Assembly (NCBI GenBank): GCA_025698865.1
Contig: JAILWQ010000001.1
Coordinates: 310,001 to 374,000, forward strand
Direction: 5' to 3'
DNA: 64,000 nt
DNA from: Erythrobacter sp.
GTDB lineage: Bacteria > Pseudomonadota > Alphaproteobacteria > Sphingomonadales > Sphingomonadaceae
Below the pieces are notes generated by a model that saw only the letters and a list, made by a program, of their open reading frames with translations, made no database searches and had not been told where the DNA came from. Shown in pieces: positions 16,006 through 26,900 of this stretch (positions within the stretch are counted from its first letter, which is position 1; each line of letters begins with the position of its first letter). The translations under genes were made by a program, and so were the position numbers.

Positions 16006-17804
16006 CGGACTTCACTCCATGGTTTCGACAGGAGACCTGCGCAGTTGATGATTCCCACCAGCGAATAGGTCTGCGGAAAATTGCCCCACAGTTCGCCGGT
16101 TTCGTAGTCGAGATCCTCGGACAGCAGCCCGGACCGGGTCGTATGCCCCAGCATCGCCTCGAACATCGCCCGCGCCTCGGCGCTCCGGCCGACGAGCTGG
16201 AGCGCTTCGATCAGCCAGAAGGTGCAGACGTTGAAGGCCGTTTCGGGTGCGCCGAAATCGTCCTCCGCGGCATAGCGGAGCATGTGATCGCCCCGCCGCA
16301 AATCGCGCTCGATAGCGGCGAAAGTGGTGCGGAAACGCTCGTCGTCGGGCGAAATGAACCGCAGTTCGGCCATTTGCAGCAGGCTCGCGTCGAGATAGTC
16401 GCTGGAAAAGCTCGCGCCGTAATGCCCGCCTTCTTCGACCCATGCGTCGCTCTCGATCCGCTGGCGAATGGCCTCCGCGCGCTCACGCCAGAACGCGGCG
16501 CGATCTGCCTTCTTGAGTTCTGCCGCCACATTGGCGAGCCGGTCGCAGGCGGCCCAGCACATGACGGCGGAGTAGGTGTGCACCTCCTGCCGCGTGCGGA
16601 ATTCCCACAGGCCCGCATCGGGCTGGTCGTGCATCCGCCAAGCCATCTCGCCGACCTCCTCGAGATTGGCGAAGTCGCGCTCGTCGGCCATGCGCAGCAG
16701 GCGGTGATCGAAGAAGGCCTGCGCGGTCGGCATCACGATCTGGCCGTAGCAATCGTGCTGGATCTGGCTGTAGGCGGCGTTGCCGATCCGCACCGGACCC
16801 ATGCCGCGATAGCCCGCGAGATGGCTTGCCTGCCCCTCGGTCAGCTCGCTCTCGCCCATTACCGAATAAAGCGGCTGGATCTGTCCGCCACGCGCGGAAT
16901 CGATGATATTGCGCAGATAGGCGAGATATTTCTCGAGCACGTCGAGCGCACCGAGGCGGTTGAGCGCCTGAACGGTGTAATAGGAATCGCGGATCCAGCA
17001 AAAGCGATAATCCCAGTTGCGCTCGCTGCCAGGCGCCTCGGGGATCGAGGTGGTCAGCGCGGCGACGATCGCGCCGGTCTCCTCGTGCTGGCACAGCTTG
17101 AGCGCGATGGCGGCGCGGATGACCTCCTCCTGCCATTCCAGCGGAACGTGCAGGCCGCGCACCCAGTGCTGCCAGTAGCGCTTGGTCCCGGCTTCCATCT
17201 GCCGGACCTCGCTGCGGATGTTGCCGACGAAGGGCTCGTCCGGGCCGAGGAAGAAATGCTGGTCGCTCTCGACCCGGTAGCTGCGCCCTTCAAGAATGTA
17301 GCCGACCGGCGCATCGGTCGAGAGGCGCAGCGCCTGGGGGCCGATCAGGTAGCGGATGTGATTGGTGCCGTGCGTCGTCTCGGCAAGCTGCGCGCCGTAA
17401 TCGCGCATCGGCGCAAGCGTGACCTTGAGGCGCGGCGCCCCCGCGACCGGTCGCACGATGCGGGCAAAGGCGACCGGGCGGTACATCCGACCCGACCGTT
17501 CGAAACGCGGCGCGAAGTCGAAGATCTCGACCGCGCTGCCGTCCGCGCTTTCAAGCCGGGTGACGAGGATCGGCGTGTTGCGGACGTAATGCTGGCTTGC
17601 GGAGACCTGGTCCTCGAGCGCGAAGGTCCAGATCCCCTCTTCCTGCCGTCCGCCGTCGAGCAGCGAACAGAAGACGGGATCGCCGTCGACCCGGGGCACG
17701 CAGCTCCACACGAATGCGCCATGCTCGTCGACCAGTGCGCCGACCTGGCAGTTTCCGATCGGTGACAGTTCGAGAGACGATGGCGCTTGAGACGGTCCGG
17801 TCAT
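16002..17804 (-). CDS. GH15 glycoside hydrolase (glucoamylase/trehalase-like)
   Basis: Cytoplasmic glycosidase of 600 residues. An N-terminal beta domain (GNCQVGALVDEHGAFVWSCVPRVDGDPVF) is followed by an alpha/alpha barrel with SERNWDYRFCWIRDSYYTVQAL, and WGNFPQTYSLVGIINCAG at the end. Between otsB and otsA, the likely role is trehalose hydrolysis (mycobacterial GH15 trehalases are related) or trimming of alpha-glucans. The start at 17804 overlaps the otsB stop as ATGA; an ATG twelve bases upstream is less likely. Confidence 0.9.
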   Translation of the reverse strand: MTGPSQAPSSLELSPIGNCQVGALVDEHGAFVWSCVPRVDGDPVFCSLLDGGRQEEGIWTFALEDQVSASQHYVRNTPILVTRLESADGSAVEIFDFAPRFERSGRMYRPVAFARIVRPVAGAPRLKVTLAPMRDYGAQLAETTHGTNHIRYLIGPQALRLSTDAPVGYILEGRSYRVESDQHFFLGPDEPFVGNIRSEVRQMEAGTKRYWQHWVRGLHVPLEWQEEVIRAAIALKLCQHEETGAIVAALTTSIPEAPGSERNWDYRFCWIRDSYYTVQALNRLGALDVLEKYLAYLRNIIDSARGGQIQPLYSVMGESELTEGQASHLAGYRGMGPVRIGNAAYSQIQHDCYGQIVMPTAQAFFDHRLLRMADERDFANLEEVGEMAWRMHDQPDAGLWEFRTRQEVHTYSAVMCWAACDRLANVAAELKKADRAAFWRERAEAIRQRIESDAWVEEGGHYGASFSSDYLDASLLQMAELRFISPDDERFRTTFAAIERDLRRGDHMLRYAAEDDFGAPETAFNVCTFWLIEALQLVGRSAEARAMFEAMLGHTTRSGLLSEDLDYETGELWGNFPQTYSLVGIINCAGLLSKPWSEVR

Positions 17805-18538
17805 AGCCCCAACCATTGGTGCACCGCAGCAACGCTGTCGAGACCATATCGGGCCTTCGCGTTTTCCCGTTCGCCGACCGCGATGCCGAATCCGCCCAGT
17901 TCGGCGGCCGCTTCCATGCCGTCCTCGTCGGTCGTATCGTCTCCGACGAAGACGGGGCGTGCGCTGCGGAAAGGCTCGTTCTCCATGAATGCGCGCACCG
18001 CCTCGCCCTTGTTGGCGCCGGGGCGGACCAGTTCCACGAGACCCTTGCCAGTGAAGACATCAAGGCCCAACTCGTCGGCCACCTTGCGGCCCAGCGCCAC
18101 CGCTTCGTCGCGCATTTCGGGAGTTTGGCGGAAATGCACGGCCCCGCCATGGGCCTTGGTCTCGTAGAGCAGGCCATTGTCCTGCGCGAAAGCCCTCAAC
18201 CGCGCGACCGCTGCGTCGGGCAGGCCTTCGGGCTCCTTGCCCAGACGTTCTCCATCGGCGAGGAGGCGCGACGCTCCATGCGATCCGGCGCGGCACACCG
18301 TCAATGCGGGGAGATGGGCTTCGAGGTCGTCGAGCGCCCGCCCGCTGATCAGCGCCACCCGCTGCCCCATCCGCTCGCAGAGCGCGTGCAGCCGATCGAC
18401 GAGATCGCCCGGCACCTCGATCGCGTCGGGCGTCGCGGCGATATCGACCAGCGTGCCGTCGAAATCGAGAAAGAGCGCGACTGGACCTTGGCCGAGCAAT
18501 GTCTCGAGCGAGGGTGGCGGGGGCAGTCTGGCAGCCAT
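17801..18538 (-). CDS. otsB: Trehalose-6-phosphate phosphatase
   Basis: HAD-family phosphatase of 245 residues releasing trehalose from its 6-phosphate. Motif I is LFLDFDGTLVDIA, motif II is ALISGRALDDLEAHL, and motif IV is VFVGDDTTDEDGM. It is the first gene of the otsB-GH15-otsA operon, in which all three frames overlap by a few bases. The start at 18538 (MAARLPPPPSLETLL) fits the family better than the in-frame ATG at 18574. Confidence 0.94.
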   Translation of the reverse strand: MAARLPPPPSLETLLGQGPVALFLDFDGTLVDIAATPDAIEVPGDLVDRLHALCERMGQRVALISGRALDDLEAHLPALTVCRAGSHGASRLLADGERLGKEPEGLPDAAVARLRAFAQDNGLLYETKAHGGAVHFRQTPEMRDEAVALGRKVADELGLDVFTGKGLVELVRPGANKGEAVRAFMENEPFRSARPVFVGDDTTDEDGMEAAAELGGFGIAVGERENAKARYGLDSVAAVHQWLGL

Positions 18539-18589
18539 CGCGCAGGGGCATAGCGGCTGGCCCGCCGCGTTCAAACGTTCATTTGCCGA

Positions 18590-19249
18590 TCAGGATCGGT
18601 CACCCTCGGCAGGAACGAGAATGAGCGTGCGACCTTCCACCCGCCAACTCTGAAGGCGCGACAGGACGTTCATGCCGAGCACATTCGTCGTGCCAAGACT
18701 GGGCGCGATTACCACGTCGACCCCCCTCGCCTCGACATTCCCGAAACTCAGATTGTCGGCGGAGGATATCTCGGCATTCATCGCACCGTTGGCTGTCGCG
18801 ATGCGTACGGGAACGCCGCCGCGCCGCGGCTGGAGCCCGGCCCGGGCGGCCACCTCTTCCGAAACCGCGGTCACGGTCGCCCCGGTGTCGATCAGGAAAC
18901 GGGCGGGAACGCCGTTCAGCGAGGCGTCCAGCCAGAAATGGCCGTCCGACGCCATCTCCACCCGCGTTTCGCCGCCGGCGACGACCTGTTCCGGCAGGCC
19001 GAGCTGGGGCACCGCGACCTCGAGCCGCGGATCGAAGCGCGACAATTGCAGGACCACCGTCACCAGCACGGCGACGAGCGCCAGCGTGCTCAGCGTACGC
19101 AGCAACCGGCCCAGTGGCACGCGATGGCGGATCATGGCCGAACCGATCATCCCCCCGATCACGGCCGCAAGCGCCATCATCAGCAATTCGGAGCGCGGGA
19201 TGGCGCGGACGATATCGGCGGCGGCGTCGAAGGCGGGAGCGAAATCCAT
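18590..19249 (-). CDS. Membrane-anchored retropepsin-like aspartic protease
   Basis: 219 residues. Two hydrophobic segments (about 20-40 and 50-68) anchor the protein, and a soluble domain of about 120 residues follows. It carries the clan AA signature FLIDTGATVTAVSEE (single catalytic Asp, active as dimer) and the second-half motif NVLGMNVLSRLQSWRVEG. This matches the TIGR02281-type family common in alphaproteobacteria. Substrates are not known. It lies 51 bases upstream of otsB on the same strand and may share its transcript. Confidence 0.87.
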   Translation of the reverse strand: MDFAPAFDAAADIVRAIPRSELLMMALAAVIGGMIGSAMIRHRVPLGRLLRTLSTLALVAVLVTVVLQLSRFDPRLEVAVPQLGLPEQVVAGGETRVEMASDGHFWLDASLNGVPARFLIDTGATVTAVSEEVAARAGLQPRRGGVPVRIATANGAMNAEISSADNLSFGNVEARGVDVVIAPSLGTTNVLGMNVLSRLQSWRVEGRTLILVPAEGDRS

Positions 19250-19314
19250 CGGCGCCTATATAGGAGATCGCCTGTGCCTGTTCCATGAATATGACGCCGG
19301 CTTGGCGAGGTGGC

Positions 19315-20313
19315 TCAAGGCGCGTTGCGCGGCTCGGTCGCCTCGGCGAGGATGAGGGAAAAGCGCTTTTCGCTGTCGAGCCAGCGCTTCACCGGGCTCC
19401 ACCCCGATGCGCTTAGCAGGAGATAGGAACTGCGCCGCGTGAACTTGTGGCTGTTCTCGGTGTGGATCGTCTCGCCTTTCTGCATCGAAAAGGGCTGGCC
19501 GCTGACCTCGAACCGCAGATCGCTCTGCGCCTCGAGATGCATTTCGATGCGGGCGAAACTGTCGTTCCAGCGGGCGACGTGTTGCAGTTCCTCCACCGGC
19601 AGCGTGCCGCCGAGTTCGCGATTGATGCGGCGCGCGAGATTGCGGTTGAATTCCGCCGTGACGCCGGCCGCATCGTCATAGGCGGCCTTCAGGACCTCGC
19701 GATCCTTCACGAGGTCCATGCCGATCAGCAGCATGGACGGCGCGCCCGCGTTCGAACCGAGCGTCGAACGCATCGAGCGCAACAGGTCGACCGCCGTGCG
19801 GGGGACCATGTTGCCGATGGTCGAGCCCGGGAAGAACCCGAGCTTCGGCATGGCCGACACCGCGTCGGGCAGATCGACCTTGCGCATGAAATCCGCCTCG
19901 ACCGGGTGAACCGGAAGGCCGGGGAATTTCTGCGACAAGGCATCGGCCGCCTGGCGCAGGAAATCTCCGGCGATGTCGAGCGGGACGTAGGCGGCGGGAT
20001 CGATCGCGCGCAGCAGCAGCGGGGTCTTGACTGAACTGCCGCTGCCGAACTCGACCACTGCCCGCCCCGGTCCGATGGCCTGCGCGAATTCGGCCGAGCG
20101 GTCGGTGAGGATTTCGGTCTCGGCGCGGGTCGGGTAATATTCTGGGACGCGGGTTATGTCCTCGAACAGTTCCGAACCGGCGTCATCGTAAAGCCAGCGG
20201 GCCGGAATGGCCTTCTGTTCCTGCTGCAATCCCTCCAGCACATCAGCGCGGAATGCCCTGTCCACGCCATCCTCGTCGAGCTCGACGAAGGCGGTTGCCT
20301 GTCCACTTGCCAT
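19315..20313 (-). CDS. egtD: L-histidine N-alpha-methyltransferase EgtD
   Basis: SAM enzyme that trimethylates histidine to hercynine, the first step of ergothioneine synthesis. 332 residues. Family marks are IPARWLYDDAGSELFEDITRVPEYYPTRAE near the N-terminus, VVEFGSGSSVKTPLLLRAI for SAM binding, and LGFFPGSTIGNMVP. Its ATG overlaps the egtB stop (ATGA), so the pair is coupled. Confidence 0.96.
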   Translation of the reverse strand: MASGQATAFVELDEDGVDRAFRADVLEGLQQEQKAIPARWLYDDAGSELFEDITRVPEYYPTRAETEILTDRSAEFAQAIGPGRAVVEFGSGSSVKTPLLLRAIDPAAYVPLDIAGDFLRQAADALSQKFPGLPVHPVEADFMRKVDLPDAVSAMPKLGFFPGSTIGNMVPRTAVDLLRSMRSTLGSNAGAPSMLLIGMDLVKDREVLKAAYDDAAGVTAEFNRNLARRINRELGGTLPVEELQHVARWNDSFARIEMHLEAQSDLRFEVSGQPFSMQKGETIHTENSHKFTRRSSYLLLSASGWSPVKRWLDSEKRFSLILAEATEPRNAP

Positions 20314-21584
20314 CAAACGTCCTTCGCCAGGCGCAGGCCGGTGAACTGCCAGCGCTGATGCGGATAAAAGAAATTGCGGTAGCTCGCGCGGGAATGGCCC
20401 CGCGCCGTCGCGCAGCTTGCGCCCTTGAGCACGAACTGGCCGCTCATGAACTTGCCGTTGTATTCGCCGACAGCCCCGGCGGCCGGCAGGAAGCGCGGAT
20501 AGGGCAGGTAGCCCGAGCGGGTGAACTGCCAGCAATCGCCGAACAGGCTCCCTTCTCCAACGGGGAGCGGGGGCGCCGCATCGTCGAGCTGGTTGCCGGC
20601 GGCCGGATCGTGCGCGGCGTCCACGCCGTCCTGTCCGCGCGCGATCGCTTCCCATTCGAACTCCGTCGGCAGGCGGTGGCCCGCCCAGCTCGCAAAGGCG
20701 TCAGCCTCGAAATAGGAGATATGCGTGACCGGCGCGTGCGGATCGCGCTTCTGCCAGCCCGAATGCGTGAAATGCTCGTCCTCGCGCCAGTAGAGCGGCG
20801 CGGTGACGGCATTGTCCTGGATCCAGGCCCAGCCGTCCGACAGCCAGAGCGTCGCCGTTTCGTAGCCTCCATCGGCAATGAATTCGGACCATTCGCCGTT
20901 CGTCACGAGGCGCTGCGACAGAGCGAAGGGTTCGAGCAGGACGCGGTGCACCGGCCCCTCATTGTCGAAGGCGAAGCCGCTTTCCTGATGACCGATCCGC
21001 GCGATTCCCCCGGGGTGGCCGTACCAGCCGTCCGCCGTTTGGCTGGCTGCCGCAGCGCTTGGTTCCGCCCACATCGCCACACCGAGCGGGTTCTGGAACA
21101 GCGCGTGCTTGATATCGGTCAGCAGCAGTTCCTGATGCTGCTGCTCGTGTGCGATGCCGAGCGCGACGAGATCGGCATGGCGGGGATCCTCCAGCAGGTC
21201 CTCCATCGCCGCGTTCACATGCGCGCGATAGGCCAGCAATTCGTCGAGCGAAGGGCGCGACAGCATTCCGCGCGAAAAGCGCGCGATCCGCTCGCCCTCG
21301 GTTTCGTAATAGGAATTGTGGATGAAGGGCCAGCGTTCGTCGAACAGGCGGTAATCCGCCACATTCTCGCGCAGCAGGAATGTTTCCCAGAACCATGTCG
21401 TGTGCGCCAGATGCCACTTGGCCGGCGATGCGTCCTCCATCGACTGGATGGTCGCGTCCGCATCGCTGAGCGGTTCGACCAGCGCCTCGCTCAAGGCTCT
21501 GATCGCGCGGAACCGGGCGGCCAGCTCCTCGGAAGACTGGTCTGCAAAACGCAGCGCGCGCGATCGGTCGTGTGCCTGGGTCAT
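20313..21584 (-). CDS. egtB: Ergothioneine biosynthesis protein EgtB
   Basis: Non-heme iron sulfoxide synthase joining hercynine with cysteine or gamma-glutamylcysteine. 423 residues in two domains: an N-terminal DinB-like helical domain with the iron ligands in WHLAHTTWF (His58/His61 region) and HEQQHQE (146-152), and a C-terminal FGE-sulfatase domain with RLPTEFEWEAIARG, LFGDCWQFTRSGYLPYPRF and GQFVLKGASCAT. With egtD it makes ergothioneine, an antioxidant thiol; the remaining C-S lyase is not in this window. Confidence 0.96.
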   Translation of the reverse strand: MTQAHDRSRALRFADQSSEELAARFRAIRALSEALVEPLSDADATIQSMEDASPAKWHLAHTTWFWETFLLRENVADYRLFDERWPFIHNSYYETEGERIARFSRGMLSRPSLDELLAYRAHVNAAMEDLLEDPRHADLVALGIAHEQQHQELLLTDIKHALFQNPLGVAMWAEPSAAAASQTADGWYGHPGGIARIGHQESGFAFDNEGPVHRVLLEPFALSQRLVTNGEWSEFIADGGYETATLWLSDGWAWIQDNAVTAPLYWREDEHFTHSGWQKRDPHAPVTHISYFEADAFASWAGHRLPTEFEWEAIARGQDGVDAAHDPAAGNQLDDAAPPLPVGEGSLFGDCWQFTRSGYLPYPRFLPAAGAVGEYNGKFMSGQFVLKGASCATARGHSRASYRNFFYPHQRWQFTGLRLAKDV

Positions 21585-21725
21585 CCGGTGGGACCCTCCC
21601 CTTTGCGACCGCCAGGGACCGGCAGCCTTTGCCCTACATGGCGAACAAATCGCGACCGCGAAAGGCGTTCCCGCGCGAAAACCGCGCGATCAACATAGGT
21701 TAGGTTACGTACGCCGGCCGCAGGC

Positions 21726-23114
21726 TCAGGCGGCGTCGGCGCGCCTGTGCTCGCTTTCCTCGTTGATCATCTCGGCCAGCAGGAAAGCAAGTTCGAGCGA
21801 TTGCGCGGCGTTGAGCCGCGGGTCGCAATGCGTGTGATAGCGATCGCGCAGAGAGGCGTCGGTGACCGCGACGGCGCCGCCGACGCATTCGGTCACGTCC
21901 TGCCCGGTCATCTCCACATGGATGCCGCCGGCATGGGTTCCCTCGGCCCGGTGGACCTCGAAGAAGCCTTTGACCTCGCGCAGGATCCGGTCGAACGGGC
22001 GGGTCTTGAAGCCGCTTTCCGACTTCACGACATTGCCGTGCATCGGGTCGCAGCTCCACACCACCGGATGCCCCTCGCGGGTCACGGCGCGCAGGAGCGG
22101 CGGCAGCCCGCGTTCAACCTTGTCGTGGCCGAAGCGGCTGATGAGCGTGATCCGGCCCGGTTCGCGACCCGGATTGAGGGTGTCCAGCAATTCCATCAGC
22201 GCGTCCGGTTCCAGGCTCGGCCCGCACTTGATCCCGATCGGATTGCCGATCCCGCGCGCGAATTCGACATGCGCGCTGCCGGGAAAGCGGGTCCGGTCGC
22301 CGATCCACAGCATGTGAGCGCTGCAATCGTACCACTCGCCGCTCAGGCTGTCGCGCCGCGTCATGGCCTGCTCGTAGGGCAGCAGCAGCGCCTCGTGGCT
22401 GGTGTAGAAAGTGGTGCGCTGGAGCTGCGGCAATGTGTCGGCATCGACACCGCAGGCCTCCATGAAATCGAGCGATTCGCCGATGCGGTCGGCCAGATGC
22501 TCGAACTTTTCCGCCCACGGGCTGCGGCCCATGAAATCGAGCGTCCACTGGTGGACCTGCCGCAGATTGGCATAGCCACCGCCGGCAAAGGCACGCAGCA
22601 GGTTGAGTGTCGCGGCCGCCTGCGAATAGGCGCGGACCATGCGCGCGGGATCGTTGCGCCGGGCGACGGGGTCGAACTCGATCCCGTTCACATTGTCGCC
22701 CAGATAGCTCGGCAGGGTGACGTCGCGCCCGTCGGCGTCCTGCTGGGTTTCGGTGGGAGACGAGCGGGGCTTCGCGAACTGGCCCGCCATGCGCCCGACC
22801 TTCACCACCGGCTGCCGCCCGGCGAAGGTCAGCACCACCGCCATCTGCAGCAGCACGCGGAAGGTGTCGCGGATATTGTCGGGATGGAACTCGGCGAAGC
22901 TCTCCGCGCAATCCCCGCCCTGCAACAGGAAAGCCTTGCCCGCCGCGACCTGCGCGAGCTCTTCCTTCAACGCCCGCGCCTCGCCCGCGAAGACGAGCGG
23001 CGGGTGCGTGCGCAAGGTGTCGAGCGCCGTGGTCAGCGCATCTTGGTCCTCATAGACGGGCAGATGCCGCGCCTCGAATTCCTGCCAGCTACCGGGATCC
23101 CACGTATTCGCCAT
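21726..23114 (-). CDS. aroG: Class II 3-deoxy-7-phosphoheptulonate synthase
   Basis: First enzyme of the shikimate pathway (phosphoenolpyruvate plus erythrose-4-phosphate), plant/type II family, 462 residues. It opens with [10 protein letters not shown] and contains [69 protein letters not shown] and [19 protein letters not shown], all typical. The ATG at 23114 gives the usual N-terminus; an in-frame ATG 84 bases upstream would add an atypical extension. Confidence 0.95.
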   Translation of the reverse strand: MANTWDPGSWQEFEARHLPVYEDQDALTTALDTLRTHPPLVFAGEARALKEELAQVAAGKAFLLQGGDCAESFAEFHPDNIRDTFRVLLQMAVVLTFAGRQPVVKVGRMAGQFAKPRSSPTETQQDADGRDVTLPSYLGDNVNGIEFDPVARRNDPARMVRAYSQAAATLNLLRAFAGGGYANLRQVHQWTLDFMGRSPWAEKFEHLADRIGESLDFMEACGVDADTLPQLQRTTFYTSHEALLLPYEQAMTRRDSLSGEWYDCSAHMLWIGDRTRFPGSAHVEFARGIGNPIGIKCGPSLEPDALMELLDTLNPGREPGRITLISRFGHDKVERGLPPLLRAVTREGHPVVWSCDPMHGNVVKSESGFKTRPFDRILREVKGFFEVHRAEGTHAGGIHVEMTGQDVTECVGGAVAVTDASLRDRYHTHCDPRLNAAQSLELAFLLAEMINEESEHRRADAA

Positions 23115-23215
23115 CGTCCTGCTCTGTCGTATCGTTCGCCACCACGCGCGGCCGTAGCGGGCATTATGGGGCATGGCAGCGTCCGAAAGCCAGCGCAAAT
23201 GTTCGCAGGGAAGGC

Positions 23216-26167
23216 TCAGGGCCGCGCCGCGCCGTCCGCCAGCGACTGGCCTTCCGGGAGCACCGCGATCCGATAGGCCTCACTCCCACCGAAATATTTC
23301 TGCGCAAGCTGCATCATCACCTCGGGCGAGGTGCGCGAATAATCGTTGAGCAGCGAACGCATCATCGCCACCCGCCGCGGATCGACCGTCGAGCCTTCCA
23401 GCTGGTACAACCAGAAGAGATTCCCGGTGGATACGCGCGTGATGTACTGGCGCAGCGGCTCGGTGACGCGGGCGAGTTCGTCCGCGTCCGGGGGCGTGGT
23501 CGTCAGATCGGCAGCAATGCGCGCGGCCTCCTCGAAGAAGATCGGAACGTCGCCGGGCTGGAGCTGCGCAATCGCGCTGATCCGCCCGCTGCTCTCGATA
23601 TCGCTCGGCCATTCGGAACGCACGGCGGGCGCATAGCTCGCGCCGGACCGCTCGCGCATCGCCTCGAGCAGGCGGTTGTTGAACACCTGGGTGAGGATTT
23701 CCAGCTGGCGCGATTCGCGCAGGCCCATCACCCCGCCCCCGCTCGGCCAGGCGACGACCGCCGCCGCCTGGTTGGCATCGCCGCGATGATGCAGCACTGT
23801 CGTCTCGCCGGCGGGCGGAGCTGCCGGAACCCGGCTCGCGACGTCTTCCGGAAGAGGTTCGCGCGGATCGAGCGCGCCGAAAGTGCGCTGCAAGGCGGCG
23901 ATACCCTCCGCCTTGTCGAAATCGCCGAACATGAGGACCTCGACCGGCCCCTGCTTCAACAGCGGCTCCCACACCGCGCGGAAGCCTTCGGGTGTCACCT
24001 CGGCCAGATCGGCGAGATCGGGCGTCGCGTAGCGCGGATCGCCGCCGCGCAACAACGCGTCGAGATCGCGGTTGAGCACGCCCGCCGGGCTGGTGGCGAA
24101 GCTTTCATAGGCGAGCCGTGCCGCAGCCTGCGACCGGATCAGCGGGTTCGGATCCCAGCCCGGCTGGTCGAGCTTCGCGGCGAGAAGATAGAGCTGGTCG
24201 CCGAGATCGCGCGCATTGGTCTGCGCAAAGAAGGTGAATGCGCCTTCGGAAATGCCGAATTCGAAGCCCATCTTGCGGCCGGTGGAGATACGGTCGAGCT
24301 CTTCCTGACCCAGTTCGCCGACGCCCGAGCCGATCAGTGCCATCTCGCCGAGCGAGGCGTAGGTCCCGTCCTCTGCCCCGATCGAGCGGTAGCCGCCGCC
24401 GAAGCGGACCTTGACCGAGACCCGGCCCGGCTCGCCCTGGTTCGGCCAGACTATCGCCTTCACGCCGTTGGCGAAATCGATGCGTTCGATATCCAGAACG
24501 CCGATCGGCGCCTGCTGGACAATCTCGGACGGCGTGCCGATCGGCGGCAGATCGTCAAAGGAAATGTCCTGCGCCGCCAGTCGCGCCGAACCATCGGCCG
24601 TCACCGGTGCGGCGAGCGCCTGGCGCAGGCCCTCGGCCGTGGCCTCGCCGGAAGCTGGCGTGACATAGACGCCCCGCACCACCGCGCCGCTGAACAGAGC
24701 GCGGGTGTGCTCGAGCAACTGCTCGGGCGTGATCGTGTCCTTCATGCCGCGGAACACCTGCAGCACCGTGTCCGGGGCGGCGACCGCCTCGCGAATGTCG
24801 ACGGCCTGGACGATATCGTCCGCCAAGCGCGAACCGGGCAGGACCGCGCTTTCGTCGACCGAACTTACGAAGACCTGCTCGAACTCGGCGATCTCGCGAT
24901 CGATCTCGTCCTGCGTCGGCGGGTTCTCGATCGCGTCGGCGATGACCGAGCGCACGTCGGACAATGCGGTTTCCCAGTCCTCGCTGAGCGGCGCGAGGCT
25001 GATGAAGGTCGCGTCGGTGGAGCGGCTGACGTCGTCCTGCTGGACCTGCGCGTAAAGATAGCTGCCGCCCGCCCGCGCGCGCGACTCCAGCCGCCGGTTG
25101 ATCAGGGCCTGCGCCAGAGAATCGCGCAACAGGGCCTGGTTGTAGGCAACGGTGTCCTGCACCGGCCGCCAAGGACGCATCACGGCATAGCTGAGGCTGC
25201 GCGGAAGGTCGGGCTCGACCACTACGGCGGTTTCCCCGACCGGATTGGCAGCGTCCGTGCCTTCGGGCGCGACGGGATCGCCGAAATCGGGCGCTTCCGC
25301 CGGGCGGCCCGAGACGCGCCAGTCGCCGAAATACTTCTCGACCAGCGCGGCGAGCAGCATGGGATCGGCATCGCCGGCGACGGAAATCACCGTGTTTTCC
25401 GGGCGATACCAGCGCTTGTGGAACGCGCGGACCTTCGCGGGCGTCGCCGCGCGCAGGGTCTCCTCGGTGCCGATCGGCGAGCGCACCGCGAGCCGTTGCC
25501 CGGCGAACAGGGTTTCGCGCGTCGCATCGGAACTGCGGGCGGCCGCCCCGCCACGCTCGCGCTTTTCGGCCATGACGATCGGCACGTCGGCAGCGAGGTT
25601 GGCTGCGCTCAGCGCCGGTTCGCGCACCATGCCGGAGAGGAGCTTGAAACTTTCCTCGAGCTTGGCCGGGTCGATATTGGGCAGGTCGAGCTTGAACACG
25701 GTGTGGGTCGGGCTGGTCTCGGCATTGGTGTCGCTGCCGAAGGTCGCGCCGAGCCGTTGCCAGGTGGGGATCGCCTCGCCCGGCCCGAGATACTTGCTCT
25801 CACGGAACAACATGTGTTCGAGGAGGTGCGCAAAGCCGCGCTCGCTGTCCTGCTCATGGAGCGAGCCGGCGTCGATCCGCACGCGAATGGAGACCTGATC
25901 CGGCGGCACCCCGTTCTGCCGTACGGCGTAGCGCAGGCCGTTCTTCATCTCGCCGAACTGCCATTCGGGGTCGCGCGGAACGTCGCTGCCCTCGTAGATC
26001 CACGGGGTCTCGTCGCCGGTCTGCAACGCCTTCGGCGCGGGAACATTGGCCGGAAGTGCCGAGGGCGCGGTCGCCGGCATATCCTGCCCGAGGACGGGCG
26101 GCGCGGCGACGAACAGCAGGGGGAGCGCGAGTGCGAAGCGCCGGAAAGCGCGCGAAAAGTCTGACAT
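23216..26167 (-). CDS. M16 family zinc metallopeptidase (two-repeat, periplasmic)
   Basis: Insulinase/pitrilysin-type peptidase of 983 residues. A signal peptide ([21 protein letters not shown]) directs it to the periplasm. The zinc site is the inverted HLLEH (114-118) with a downstream glutamate in ETSPTHTVF. Four M16 domains in two halves are suggested by the length and by the second-half [13 protein letters not shown]; the second half lacks the zinc motif as expected. The start at 26167 puts the signal peptide at the N-terminus. It is divergent from the nfu gene. Confidence 0.92.
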   Translation of the reverse strand: MSDFSRAFRRFALALPLLFVAAPPVLGQDMPATAPSALPANVPAPKALQTGDETPWIYEGSDVPRDPEWQFGEMKNGLRYAVRQNGVPPDQVSIRVRIDAGSLHEQDSERGFAHLLEHMLFRESKYLGPGEAIPTWQRLGATFGSDTNAETSPTHTVFKLDLPNIDPAKLEESFKLLSGMVREPALSAANLAADVPIVMAEKRERGGAAARSSDATRETLFAGQRLAVRSPIGTEETLRAATPAKVRAFHKRWYRPENTVISVAGDADPMLLAALVEKYFGDWRVSGRPAEAPDFGDPVAPEGTDAANPVGETAVVVEPDLPRSLSYAVMRPWRPVQDTVAYNQALLRDSLAQALINRRLESRARAGGSYLYAQVQQDDVSRSTDATFISLAPLSEDWETALSDVRSVIADAIENPPTQDEIDREIAEFEQVFVSSVDESAVLPGSRLADDIVQAVDIREAVAAPDTVLQVFRGMKDTITPEQLLEHTRALFSGAVVRGVYVTPASGEATAEGLRQALAAPVTADGSARLAAQDISFDDLPPIGTPSEIVQQAPIGVLDIERIDFANGVKAIVWPNQGEPGRVSVKVRFGGGYRSIGAEDGTYASLGEMALIGSGVGELGQEELDRISTGRKMGFEFGISEGAFTFFAQTNARDLGDQLYLLAAKLDQPGWDPNPLIRSQAAARLAYESFATSPAGVLNRDLDALLRGGDPRYATPDLADLAEVTPEGFRAVWEPLLKQGPVEVLMFGDFDKAEGIAALQRTFGALDPREPLPEDVASRVPAAPPAGETTVLHHRGDANQAAAVVAWPSGGGVMGLRESRQLEILTQVFNNRLLEAMRERSGASYAPAVRSEWPSDIESSGRISAIAQLQPGDVPIFFEEAARIAADLTTTPPDADELARVTEPLRQYITRVSTGNLFWLYQLEGSTVDPRRVAMMRSLLNDYSRTSPEVMMQLAQKYFGGSEAYRIAVLPEGQSLADGAARP

Positions 26168-26282
26168 GGCGCGGCATATAGGGAGGCAAGGGGTGAAGCG
26201 CGAGTGAACATCGCGCGAAATTCCTCGCGCCGCGTCATCCGCCAACCTTGTGACACCGCCCCCGCCCACCTACATCGCGGGC

Positions 26283-26867
26283 ATGTTCATAGAGACCGAA
26301 ACCACTCCGAACCCGGCAAGCCTCAAATTCCTTCCCGGCCAGCACGTGATGGATAGCGGGACCCGCGAATTCGCCAGCCCCGAAGCGGCCGAGGCGAGCC
26401 CCCTGGCCCAAGCGATCTTCGACACCGGAGAGGTCACCAACGTCTTTTTCGGCGGCGACTTCGTGTCCGTCACCGCCGCGCCCGGCGTCGAGTGGACGGC
26501 GCTCAAACCGCAGGTGCTCGCCATCCTGCTCGACCATTTCGTGTCGGAGGCGCCGCTCTTTGCGCCCGGCACTGCGGGCGGCATTTCCGTGCCCGCCGAG
26601 ACCGCGGACGAACTGCTGGTCGAGGAACGCGCGGAAGATGCCGACATCGTTGCCCAGATCAACGACCTGCTCGAAACGCGCGTGCGACCGGCGGTCGCTG
26701 GCGATGGCGGGGACATCCGCTATCGCGGCTATCGCGACGGGATTGTCCATCTCCAGATGCAGGGTGCCTGTTCGGGCTGCCCCTCCTCCACCGCCACCCT
26801 AAAGCACGGGATCGAGGGACTGCTGAAACATTACGTGCCGGAGGTCGTTGAGGTTCGCGCCGCCTGA
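26283..26867 (+). CDS. NifU-family iron-sulfur scaffold (Nfu)
   Basis: Iron-sulfur cluster carrier of 194 residues. The N-terminal Nfu_N domain begins MFIETETTPNPASLKFLPG; the C-terminal NifU domain has DGGDIRYRGYRDGIVHLQMQG and the cluster-binding cysteines in GACSGCPSS. It delivers 4Fe-4S clusters to targets; here radical SAM MiaB and MutY are plausible clients but that is inference. A GTG at 26250 is a possible but unlikely upstream start. Confidence 0.93.
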   Translation: MFIETETTPNPASLKFLPGQHVMDSGTREFASPEAAEASPLAQAIFDTGEVTNVFFGGDFVSVTAAPGVEWTALKPQVLAILLDHFVSEAPLFAPGTAGGISVPAETADELLVEERAEDADIVAQINDLLETRVRPAVAGDGGDIRYRGYRDGIVHLQMQGACSGCPSSTATLKHGIEGLLKHYVPEVVEVRAA

Positions 26868-26900
26868 ATTCCCTCTCCATTCGCACGACAAAGGATATCC

